A stretch of 7,098 nt of DNA from JACCVG01 sp034664165 (GTDB lineage Bacteria; Actinomycetota; Thermoleophilia; Solirubrobacterales; Thermoleophilaceae), in NCBI GenBank assembly GCA_034664165.1, contig JAXDIE010000028.1, positions 1-7,098 on the forward strand, in the 5' to 3' direction. A program made the position numbers and the translations under genes. The notes under the pieces are model-generated. The model was given only the letters and a program-made list of their open reading frames with translations. It was not told the DNA's origin and did not search any database. Shown here one piece after another: positions 1 to 6,441 of this stretch; positions within the stretch are counted from its first letter, which is position 1; each line of letters opens with the position of its first letter.

Positions 1-1217
1 GGCTCCGCCGGTGAGGGATAAACATCGATCGTCCCGGGCACCAGGCGCGCGCCACACAGCTCGACCATCAGCCGGGCGGCGAGCCGCTGGGCCGCCATGG
101 CCGAGTCGGGATGCAGCTGGCGCTCGAAGCGCGCGCTTGCCTCGCTCCGCAGGCTCAGCTTCTTCGAGGTCTTGAGGATGTTGGGGCCGACCCAGGTGGC
201 GGCCTCCATCAGGACCCGCGTGGTGCCCTCCTCGACCTCGCTGATCTGTCCGCCCATGATCCCGGCGATCCCCGAGGGGCCCTCGGCGTCGCACACCAGG
301 GCCATCTCCGAGTCGAACTGCCGCTGGGAGCCGTCGAGCGTTGTCATCGTCTCGCCCTCGGCCGCCTTCCTGACCACGATCCTGCCGCCCCTGACCTTGT
401 CCAGGTCGAACGAATGCAGTGGCTGCCCGGTGAGGAGCATCACGTAGTTGGTGATGTCGACCACGTTGGAGATGGAACGCTGGCCGGCCGCCATCAGGCG
501 CTGCTTGAGCCAGAGCGGCGAGGGGCCCACCGTGACGTCGTCGAAGACCCGCGCGGTGAAGCGCAGGCAGATCTCAGCATCGATCTCGACCGACGCGTGG
601 TCCTCGGCGCTGTCCGAGCCGCCGGGCTCGGCGTCGGCCGCGGTCGGGTCCTCCGCCAACTCCGCTCCCGTGAGGGCATGCACCTCGCGCGCGATCCCGT
701 AAACCGCCATGCAATCGGGCCGGTTGGGGTTTATCTCGACCTCGAGCGCCTGGTCGGTGATCTGAAGGTGATCGATCAGGGCTGCCCCGGCCGGCAGGGC
801 ATCGTCGAGCACCATCGTCCCGTCGTGGCCCTCCCCCACGCCGACCTCGTCCTCGGCCAGGATCATTCCCTGCGACACGATGCCGCGCAGCTTGGCCTCG
901 CCGAGCGTCGTGCCATCGGGCATGACCGACCCTGGCTTGGCCACCGCGACCGTCTGGCCGGCCGCCACATTGGGCGCCCCGCAGACGATGGTGCGCTCGC
1001 CCTCGCCCGTGTCGACCACGCACACGCTGAGCCGGTCGGCGTCCGGATGCTTCTCGGCGCTGAGCACCTTGCCCACCACGAACCCGTCCGGCCCGCCGGC
1101 CCCCAGCGGGTCGATCCGCTCGAGCTCGATGCCGGCGGACGTGAGCCGCGCGGCAACCTCCTCGGCGCTCAGGCCCGGGTCGCAATACGACTTGAGCCAC
1201 GCGAAGGGGACCCTCAT
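1..1217 (-). CDS. pheT: Phenylalanyl-tRNA synthetase beta subunit, N-terminal ~405 residues (runs off left edge)
   Basis: This is the beta chain of the cytosolic class II alpha2beta2 enzyme that charges tRNA-Phe; the beta chain proofreads mischarged Tyr-tRNA-Phe and contacts tRNA. Translation from ATG 1217-1215 gives 405 complete codons of a protein usually about 800 long. Residues 1-40 are the start module (MRVPFAWLKSYC). Residues 44-150 are the OB-fold tRNA-binding domain (HPDADRLSVC at 57-66, VCGAPNV at 78-84, SQGMILAEDEVG at 115-126). Residues 158-400 are the B3/B4 editing domain (EINPNRPDCM at 161-170, NVVDITNYVM at 251-260, GQPLHSFDLD at 264-273, MEAATW at 337-342, RSEASARFER at 357-366). 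H268 and E338 fit the places of the editing-site His and Glu. The B5 domain and catalytic-like core lie outside the window. The ATG overlaps the pheS stop as ATGA, with a good Shine-Dalgarno (GGAGG) about 5 bases upstream inside pheS, so coupled translation is likely. Confidence 0.96.
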   Translation of the reverse strand, partial: MRVPFAWLKSYCDPGLSAEEVAARLTSAGIELERIDPLGAGGPDGFVVGKVLSAEKHPDADRLSVCVVDTGEGERTIVCGAPNVAAGQTVAVAKPGSVMPDGTTLGEAKLRGIVSQGMILAEDEVGVGEGHDGTMVLDDALPAGAALIDHLQITDQALEVEINPNRPDCMAVYGIAREVHALTGAELAEDPTAADAEPGGSDSAEDHASVEIDAEICLRFTARVFDDVTVGPSPLWLKQRLMAAGQRSISNVVDITNYVMLLTGQPLHSFDLDKVRGGRIVVRKAAEGETMTTLDGSQRQFDSEMALVCDAEGPSGIAGIMGGQISEVEEGTTRVLMEAATWVGPNILKTSKKLSLRSEASARFERQLHPDSAMAAQRLAARLMVELCGARLVPGTIDVYPSPAE

Positions 1218-2284
1218 GCGCCCCTCCCGAACTGCTCCAGGAAGCGGAGGTCGTTCTCGAACATCATCCGGAGGTCCGGCACGCCGTGCCGGAGCATCGC
1301 TATCCGGTCGATGCCGAAGCCAAAGGCGAAGCCCTGGTAGCGCTCGGGGTCGTAGCCGTTACTCGCCACGAAGCCGAGCACGTTGGGGTCGACCATTCCG
1401 GCCCCGGCGATCTCGATCCAGCCCGAGCCCTTGCAGAGCGGGCAGCGCGAGCCGTCGGGCATGTAGCCCTTGGACTCGCAGTTGAAGCACGACACGTCGA
1501 CCTCGACACTCGGCTCGGTGAACGGGAAGTAACCGGAGCGCAGCCGGATCTGGCGCTCGCGCCCGAACATGGCCTGGACGAACTCGAGGATCACCCCGCG
1601 CAGATCGCCCATGGTGATGTCCTCGTCGATCGCGAGGCCCTCGAGCTGATGGAACATCGGCGTGTGGGTGGCGTCGGAGTCCCGCCTGTAGACCCGGCCG
1701 GGCACGACGATGTAGATCGGCGGCTCCTGCGCCTCCATGGCGCGCACCTGCATCGGCGAGGTGTGAGTCCGCAGCACGACCTGATCGGAGAAATAGAAGC
1801 TGTCCTGCTCCAACCGAGCCGGGTGGTGGGCGGGGATGTTTAGCGCAGTGAAGTTGTAGTAGTCGAACTCGATCTCCGGGCCCTCGACGACGGAGAAGCC
1901 GAGGCCCACGAAGATGTCCTCCATCCTGCGCCGGGTTTCGGTGATCAGGTGGATGTGGCCCGGCGGGCTCGGCGGGTCCCCCGGGAGCGTCGCGTCGACC
2001 CGATCCTCGACGAGCTTCAGGTCCAGTTCCGCGCCCTCGAGCTCGGCGACGCGCGCATCGAGCTGCACCTCGAGGGCCTGCCGGACCTTGTTGGCGCCCC
2101 CGCCCACCGGGCCGCGCTCCTCGGGCGGGAGATCCCCGATCGAGCGCAGGATCGTTGTCAGCTCGGCCTTCCGGCCGAGCGTCCGCACCCGTATGTCCTC
2201 CAGCTCGGCCACCGTGCTCGCGGCGGCAATCGCCGCAGCGGCCTCGGCGCGGATCTCCTCGAGGCGGGCGGTTGCATCAGGCAT
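1214..2284 (-). CDS. pheS: Phenylalanyl-tRNA synthetase alpha subunit
   Basis: This is the catalytic alpha chain of PheRS, which activates Phe with ATP and transfers it to tRNA-Phe. From ATG 2284 it is 356 aa, normal for the family (about 340-360). Residues 1-95 form the N-terminal coiled-coil arm that binds tRNA. The class II core follows: motif 1 around 115-155 (ALNIPAHHPAR at 147-157), LRTHTSPMQV at 171-180, motif 2 RVYRRDSDATHTPMFHQLEG at 197-216, and motif 3 GFAFGFGIDRIAMLRHG at 318-334. Between FPFTEPSVEVDV and WIEIAGAGM sits a CxxC...CxxC insert (C266, C269, C281, C284), probably a zinc-ribbon-like knuckle; from memory Bacillus-type PheS has a similar one. An upstream in-frame TTG at 2320 would add 12 residues and lengthen the overlap with the methyltransferase. 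I prefer the ATG, which has a weak AGGAT upstream and a family-like N-terminus. It overlaps the upstream gene by 8 bases and pheT by 4. Confidence 0.97.
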   Translation of the reverse strand: MPDATARLEEIRAEAAAAIAAASTVAELEDIRVRTLGRKAELTTILRSIGDLPPEERGPVGGGANKVRQALEVQLDARVAELEGAELDLKLVEDRVDATLPGDPPSPPGHIHLITETRRRMEDIFVGLGFSVVEGPEIEFDYYNFTALNIPAHHPARLEQDSFYFSDQVVLRTHTSPMQVRAMEAQEPPIYIVVPGRVYRRDSDATHTPMFHQLEGLAIDEDITMGDLRGVILEFVQAMFGRERQIRLRSGYFPFTEPSVEVDVSCFNCESKGYMPDGSRCPLCKGSGWIEIAGAGMVDPNVLGFVASNGYDPERYQGFAFGFGIDRIAMLRHGVPDLRMMFENDLRFLEQFGRGA

Positions 2285-2972
2285 GGCCGGCCATCCTATT
2301 TCCAAGGTCGTAGAGGGCAACGGTCGCCGCCATCGCCACGTTCAGCGATTCCGGCCCGTGTTCCCGGATGGGGATGCTCGCGCTCACCGCTGCCCTTTCG
2401 ACGAGCGCCGGTGGCAGGCCTTCCCGCTCGGCGCCCAGGCAGAGCACGACAGGAGCGGATACCTCCACCGAAGCCAGCGGTGTCTGCCCGCCCGAGTCCA
2501 GCGCCACGAGGGTGCCTGCGAGGTCCTCGAAGGCCGCCTTGGCGGGGGGCCGGGCAAATACCGATCCCATCGATGCCCTCACCGCCTTGGGCGAGTACGG
2601 GTCGGCGCACCCCGGTCCGAGGATCACGGGCCCGTCGCAGAGGGCGTGGGCAGAGCGGATGACGGCGCCGACGTTGCCAGGGTCACCGACCCCGTGCAGG
2701 TACACGCACAGATCACCCGCCGGCTCAGTCCACCGCTGCGCGTAGACGCCGATCACCCGCGCACCCGATCCCAGCGCGCTGACCTTGTCAAGTAGCGCGG
2801 GCTCGACATCCTCGCCCGAGCGCAGCAGGATCTCCGGGCGCAGGCCGGCCGCCGCCGCAGCATCGACCAGGTCCTCGCCCTCGGCCACGAACAGGCCGGT
2901 CCGGGCCCGCTCCTTCTTCTGGGCGAGCTTCCGGATTGTCTTGAGCTGTTCGTTGTCGGGTGAAGTGATCAT
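2277..2972 (-). CDS. TrmH/SpoU-family RNA 2'-O-methyltransferase
   Basis: This is a 231-aa SPOUT-superfamily enzyme that should transfer a methyl group from S-adenosylmethionine to a ribose 2'-OH, probably in 23S rRNA. The N-terminus (MITSPDNEQLKTIRKL, then GLFVAEGEDLV at 26-36) is the usual substrate-binding module. The knotted catalytic domain has motif 1 GDPGNVGAVIRSA (96-108, with N100 and R106), motif 2 LCLGAEREGLPP (177-188) and motif 3 SIPIREHGPESLNVAMAA (199-216). A gene of this family between rplT and pheS is common in Actinomycetota (annotated tsnR) and is also found beside pheS in Bacillus. RlmB-like, TsnR-like and TrmH-like members cannot be told apart here, so no symbol is given. 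The ATG at 2972 is the only standard start between the rplT stop and the conserved N-terminus. It has no Shine-Dalgarno, because the U-tract of an intrinsic terminator ends one base before it. The 3' end overlaps pheS by 8 bases. Confidence 0.93.
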   Translation of the reverse strand: MITSPDNEQLKTIRKLAQKKERARTGLFVAEGEDLVDAAAAAGLRPEILLRSGEDVEPALLDKVSALGSGARVIGVYAQRWTEPAGDLCVYLHGVGDPGNVGAVIRSAHALCDGPVILGPGCADPYSPKAVRASMGSVFARPPAKAAFEDLAGTLVALDSGGQTPLASVEVSAPVVLCLGAEREGLPPALVERAAVSASIPIREHGPESLNVAMAATVALYDLGNRMAGHA

Positions 2973-3004
2973 GAAAATAAAAAGGGCGCCTCGATGGGCG
3001 CCCC
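2973..3004 (-). terminator. Intrinsic (Rho-independent) terminator after rplT
   Basis: Read on the minus strand, GGGCGCC (3003-2997), a 6-base loop CATCGA (2996-2991) and GGCGCCC (2990-2984) form a perfect 7-bp all-G/C stem. A G-U pair (3004/2983) can extend it to 8 bp. It is followed by TTTTTATTTT (2983-2974), the textbook U-tract. It lies 29 bases after the rplT stop and ends one base before the methyltransferase ATG. It should therefore stop or attenuate transcription between ribosomal-protein genes and the methyltransferase-pheST genes. Escherichia coli also places an attenuator between rplT and pheST, but there it comes with a Phe-rich leader peptide. No such peptide fits in the 60-base gap here. 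Confidence 0.9.
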
Positions 3005-3022
3005 GTGCAGGTCTCGGCTCAG

Positions 3023-3032
3023 TGCCTGAGGA

Positions 3033-3039
<7 letters not shown>
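3023..3039 (-). repeat. Small perfect hairpin across the rplT stop codon
   Basis: TGCCTGA (3023-3029) and TCAGGCA (3033-3039) form a perfect 7-bp inverted repeat with a 3-base loop. It includes the rplT stop codon (3035-3033) and lies about 20 bases before the terminator stem. It has no U-tract, so it is not itself an intrinsic terminator. It might protect the 3' end of the rplT mRNA or influence termination. The repeat is certain; any role is a guess. Confidence 0.4.
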
Positions 3040-3388
<349 letters not shown>

Positions 3389-3392
<4 letters not shown>

Positions 3393-3583
3393 TTGCTCAA
3401 CAGCCTCTTGATCCGGGGTGCATCGACGGCGGCGACCTCATAGGGCCGGCCGAGCGCGCGCTTCTTCTTGGCGCTCTTGGGGCCGAGGTTGTGGCTGGTC
3501 ATGGCGTGCTTGCCGCGCACCTTGCCGGTGCCCGTGACCTTGAAGCGCTTCTTGGCGCCCGAATGACCCTTCATCTTCGGCAT
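3389..3583 (-). CDS. rpmI: 50S ribosomal protein L35
   Basis: This 64-aa basic protein of the large ribosomal subunit has the standard L35 sequence: MPKMKGHSGAKKRFKVTGTG at the start, GKVRGKHAMTSHNLGPKSAKKKR in the middle and an IKRLL end. The length is normal (about 64-66). It lies 19 bases after the infC stop and overlaps rplT by 4 bases, as in most bacteria. The bases before the ATG (TTCAATAGACGTCCT) contain no Shine-Dalgarno-like purine run, which is unusual for a ribosomal-protein gene inside an operon. Initiation may depend on ribosomes finishing infC. Confidence 0.98.
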
Positions 3584-3602
3584 AGGACGTCTATTGAAGC
3601 AT

Positions 3603-4256
3603 TTACGGGGTCTCGGCGGCGGGAGCCTCTGCAGGCTCCGCTGCAGGGGCCTCTGCCTGAGACTCGTCAGGAAGAGCCGCGGGAGCCTCCTCCTTGGGAG
3701 CCTCCACCTTGGCCTTGCTTGGGCCGAGCATCATGGTCATGTTGCGGCCGTCCTGGATGGGCCGCTGCTCCACGACTCCGAGGTCGGCGACGTCCTCCGC
3801 CAGGCGCAGAAGCAGCATCTCGCCGCGCTCCGGGTGGGTCGTCTCACGCCCGCGGAACATGATCGTGACCTTGACCTTGGCCTGGTCGCCGAGGAAGCGC
3901 CGCACGTGGCCGCGCTTGGTCTCGTAGTCATGCGTTGCGATCTTCGGCCGGAGCTTGATCTCGCGCACGTTCACCGTCTTCTGGTGCCTGCGCGCGGCCT
4001 TGGCCTTCTGCTCCTGCTCGTACTTGTACTTGGAGTAATCCATGACCCGGCAGACAGGCGGCTGGGACTCGGCGGACATCTCCACGAGGTCGAGGTCACG
4101 GGCCTGTGCGTAGGCCAGGGCCTCCGGAGTCTTGAGCACGCCCACCTGCTCGCCGTCCTCGCCGATCAGGCGAACCTCGGGCGCGCGAATCCGCTCGTTT
4201 ATACGTGTCTGGTCCCGCTCTGGCGGGCGCCGATCGAACCTGCGAGGGACCGGCAC
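3603..4256 (-). CDS. infC: Translation initiation factor IF-3 with Ala/Pro/Glu-rich C-terminal tail
   Basis: IF-3 binds the 30S subunit, blocks premature 50S joining and checks start-codon/initiator-tRNA pairing. The 217-aa product has the N-domain at about 17-85 (RINERIRAPEVRLIG, then ESQPPVCRVMDYSKYKYE at 63-80), a basic linker, and the C-domain at about 95-178 (KLRPKIATHDYETKRGHVRRF at 101-121, KVTIMFRGRE at 129-138, QDGRNMTMML at 168-177). Residues 179-217 are an extra tail rich in Ala, Pro and Glu; IF-3 of some Actinomycetota, for example Mycobacterium, also carries a long tail. The GTG at 4256 is the first start after an in-frame TAG (4274-4272). It puts 17 residues before RINERIR and has no Shine-Dalgarno, so the start is less sure than the gene. 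E. coli infC is known for its rare AUU start and autoregulation; here the start looks like GTG. The gene lies between thrS and rpmI, as in E. coli. Confidence 0.95.
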   Translation of the reverse strand: MPVPRRFDRRPPERDQTRINERIRAPEVRLIGEDGEQVGVLKTPEALAYAQARDLDLVEMSAESQPPVCRVMDYSKYKYEQEQKAKAARRHQKTVNVREIKLRPKIATHDYETKRGHVRRFLGDQAKVKVTIMFRGRETTHPERGEMLLLRLAEDVADLGVVEQRPIQDGRNMTMMLGPSKAKVEAPKEEAPAALPDESQAEAPAAEPAEAPAAETP

Positions 4257-4387
4257 TAGTGCGAGAGAGTGCTAGACGTCAAAAAGGTCGAGCGATCGAG
4301 GCAGAAACAGGAAGGAGCACGGGTCAACGGCGCTGGCGTCGATCGGTAGGTGCCCTCATTCACGAATGAGTCTAACGGACTTGGCCC
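4257..4387 (-). other. Gap between thrS and infC: hairpin and weak promoter-like elements
   Basis: These 131 bases hold a perfect inverted repeat CTCATTC-AC-GAATGAG (4355-4370) soon after the thrS stop. It has no U-tract, so it is not an intrinsic terminator. A good -35-like TTGACG (minus strand, 4282-4277) is followed, after 18 bases, only by a poor -10 (TAGTGC, 4258-4253) at the infC start. No stop codon occurs in the thrS frame from the thrS TGA to a TAG (4258-4256) that shares one base with the infC GTG. A GTG at 4363 would open a 35-codon ORF there, but its third positions are much less G/C-rich than the real genes. I see no convincing gene or RNA. Confidence 0.35.
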
Positions 4388-6337
4388 TCAGCCCGGGGCC
4401 TGAGTCGCGCGGCTGTCGATCTCCGTGCGAGCGAGCTCGATGAACGCGGCGATCGGCACGGCCCCGGTGTCGCCCTGGGTGTGGCGCCTGACTGAGACCT
4501 CGCCCGCCTCCTGCTCGCGCTCGCCGACGATCAGCATGAAGGGCGCCTTGCGGAGCTCGCCGTCGCGGATCTTCCGCCCGACAGACTCCCCGCGCTCGTC
4601 CACCTCGACCCGGATCCCGGCCTCCAGCAGCTCCGCCCCGACCTTCCGCGCATATTCCAGGTACTGGTCGGATACGGGCAGAACCAGCGCCTGGAGCGGC
4701 GCCAGCCACAGCGGCAGGTCGCCGGCGTGGTGCTCGATCAGGATCCCGATGAAGCGCTCGACAGACCCAAGCAGCGCACGGTGGATCATCACCGGGCGGT
4801 GGTCGGCGTTGTCGGCGCCCGTGTAGGAGAGGTCGAACCGCTCGGGCATGAAGAAGTCGAGCTGGCAGGTGCCGCACTGCCATGAGCGGCCCAGGGCATC
4901 GGTGATGTGGAAGTCGATCTTGGGCCCGTAGAAGGCACCGTCGCCGGCGTTCAGCTGGTACTCGCGATCCAGGCCCTCGAGGGCGCCCTTGAGCAGCTCT
5001 TCCGCCTTCTCCCAGGTCTCGTCGCTGCCGATCGACTTCTCCGGGCGGGTGGACAGCTCCACGCGGACATCGGTGAAGCCGAAGAGCGCGTACAGCTCGT
5101 CGATGGCCCTGACGATGTCCTGCACCTCGTCGGCGATCTGCTCGAGGGTGCAGTACACGTGGGCGTCGTCCTGGGTGAAAGCCCGGACGCGCAGCAGGCC
5201 GTGGAGCACTCCCTCCCGCTCCCAGCGCGACACCTGGCCGAACTCGGCCAGCCGCAGCGGAAGGTCACGGTAGGAGTGGCGGCCGCTGCCGAAGACCAGG
5301 CAGGCGCCGGGGCAGTTCATCGGCCGGATGGCGAAGCGGCGGCCGTCGACCTCGCTGAAGAACATGTTCTCGCGGTAGTTGTCGTAGTGGCCCGAGCGGT
5401 GCCAGAGCTCCTCGTCGAGCACGTGAGGGGTCGCGATCTCCTGGTAGCCGCGCTTGACCAGCTGCTCGCGAACGGCGCCCCTGACCTCGTTCTGGATGAC
5501 CATGCCGCCCGGGAGCCAGAACGGCATCCCCGGAGACTCCTGGCGGAACAGGAAGAGGCCCAGCTCGCGGCCGAGCTTGCGGTGATCGCGCGCGCGCGCC
5601 TGCTCCAGGCGCTCCAGGTGCAGGGCCAGGGCCTCCTTGGACAGGAACGCAGTGCCATAGATCCGCGTCAGCATCTGGCGCTTCTCGTCGCCGCGCCAGT
5701 AGGCGCCGGCCACCGAGGTGAGCTTGAACGCCTTGATCCTGGAGGTGCCGGGAGCGTGCGGCCCGCGACAGAGGTCCGTGAAGGGGCCGTTGCGGTAGAG
5801 GGAGACGGTCTCGACGCCCTGATCGCGTGCCAGGTCCTCGATCAGCTCGACCTTGTAGGGCTGGTCCTCGGCCTTGAAGCGTTCGACTGCATCGGCGACG
5901 GCCAGGTCCGAGCGCTCGAATTCCTCGTCGGCCTTGATGTGCTCGCGCATCTTCTGCTCGATGGCCTCGAAATCGCCGTCCGAGATGCTCACGCCCTCAG
6001 GGAACTCGAAGTCGTAGTAGAAGCCGTTCTCGATCGGCGGGCCGATCGAGACCTTGGTTCCCGGATAGAGCTCCGTCACGGCGGTGGCCAGCACGTGGGC
6101 CGCGTCATGGCGTACGAGCCAGAGCGCGTCCTCACCCAGCTGGCCCTCGCTCTTGGCCGTCACGATCTCGATCCGCGCTCCGTCGTGCAGGGGCGCCAAC
6201 AGGTCCGCCAACTCGCCGTCTACGCGTATGCCGAGGGCCGCACGGGCCAGCCCGGCGCCGATGGCGGCGGCCGCGTCAGCCCCGCTGGCGCCCTCCGGGA
6301 GCTCCAGCTTCGACCCATCGGGCAGTTCCACGTTCAT
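4388..6337 (-). CDS. thrS: Threonyl-tRNA synthetase
   Basis: This class II synthetase charges tRNA-Thr in the cytosol. The 649-aa product has the full bacterial layout. The TGS domain is at 1-60 (MNVELPDGS). The editing domain that removes Ser is at about 65-225, with H77 and H81 of HDAAH plus C190 and H194 of CRGPH. The catalytic core spans about 245-545: PFWLPGGMVIQNEVR (272-286), RPMNCPGA (338-345), RWEREGVLHGLLRVRAFTQD (371-390), DDAHVYC (390-396) and MIHRALLGSVERF (517-529). The anticodon-binding domain is at about 548-645. C342, H393 and H519 fit the zinc-binding triad that selects Thr. Where many ThrRS read MNCPGH, this one reads MNCPGA. The ATG at 6337 gives the usual TGS start, but I see no Shine-Dalgarno before it. 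It is the first gene of the minus-strand cluster, divergent from the transglycosylase gene. Confidence 0.98.
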   Translation of the reverse strand: MNVELPDGSKLELPEGASGADAAAAIGAGLARAALGIRVDGELADLLAPLHDGARIEIVTAKSEGQLGEDALWLVRHDAAHVLATAVTELYPGTKVSIGPPIENGFYYDFEFPEGVSISDGDFEAIEQKMREHIKADEEFERSDLAVADAVERFKAEDQPYKVELIEDLARDQGVETVSLYRNGPFTDLCRGPHAPGTSRIKAFKLTSVAGAYWRGDEKRQMLTRIYGTAFLSKEALALHLERLEQARARDHRKLGRELGLFLFRQESPGMPFWLPGGMVIQNEVRGAVREQLVKRGYQEIATPHVLDEELWHRSGHYDNYRENMFFSEVDGRRFAIRPMNCPGACLVFGSGRHSYRDLPLRLAEFGQVSRWEREGVLHGLLRVRAFTQDDAHVYCTLEQIADEVQDIVRAIDELYALFGFTDVRVELSTRPEKSIGSDETWEKAEELLKGALEGLDREYQLNAGDGAFYGPKIDFHITDALGRSWQCGTCQLDFFMPERFDLSYTGADNADHRPVMIHRALLGSVERFIGILIEHHAGDLPLWLAPLQALVLPVSDQYLEYARKVGAELLEAGIRVEVDERGESVGRKIRDGELRKAPFMLIVGEREQEAGEVSVRRHTQGDTGAVPIAAFIELARTEIDSRATQAPG

Positions 6338-6425
6338 TCAGTGGAAACTACCGGCGAACCCGCTTGGCAAGCGGCCAGAGGCCGGATTGGGCCCCTTTGC
6401 AACATGACGGTCAGTCCGCGACGAG
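6338..6425 (-). promoter_or_regulatory. thrS 5' leader with two overlapping hairpins
   Basis: Just upstream of thrS there are two perfect small stems: CCGCTT-GGC-AAGCGG (6360-6374) and CGGCC-AGA-GGCCG (6372-6384). They share bases 6372-6374, so they cannot both form fully. Such an arrangement could act as a switch or as a protein/tRNA-mimic site; E. coli ThrRS represses its own translation by binding leader hairpins. No T-box consensus is visible. A -35-like TTGAAG lies on the minus strand at 6471-6466, but the -10 that follows it is poor, so the promoter is not located. Confidence 0.3.
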
Positions 6426-6441
6426 TGTGACCAGCGTCACA
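6426..6441. promoter_or_regulatory. CRP/FNR-family operator-like palindrome TGTGAC-N4-GTCACA
   Basis: The site reads TGTGA (6426-6430), six bases, TCACA (6437-6441), and is perfectly symmetrical over 12 positions. It matches the classical CRP half-sites and the similar sites of mycobacterial CRP and corynebacterial GlxR. It lies between two divergent genes, about 90 bases upstream of the thrS ATG and about 180 bases upstream of the transglycosylase TTG. Actinobacterial CRP proteins are known to control rpf genes (rpfA in Mycobacterium tuberculosis, rpf genes by GlxR in Corynebacterium), which makes the rightward gene the more likely target. As a simple estimate, the 10 fixed bases would be expected about 0.007 times by chance in a window this size with equal base use. 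Confidence 0.6.

Noticed and set aside
111..1340. 409-codon plus-strand open frame opposite pheT and the end of pheS
   Set aside because: The minus strand encodes well-conserved PheT and PheS here; the plus frame spans both genes and shows no family features.
2285..2320. Longer pheS start at TTG 2320
   Set aside because: It adds residues not typical of PheS and enlarges the overlap with the methyltransferase; the ATG at 2284 gives a normal N-terminus and length.
4355..4370. Intrinsic terminator after thrS
   Set aside because: The stem is perfect but short and A/T-containing, and no U-tract follows on the minus strand.
4907..6430. 507-codon plus-strand open frame opposite thrS
   Set aside because: It is antisense to an unmistakable full-length thrS; long open antisense frames are expected in G/C-rich genes. 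The translation is Leu/Val/Ala/Gly-rich with no recognisable domain.
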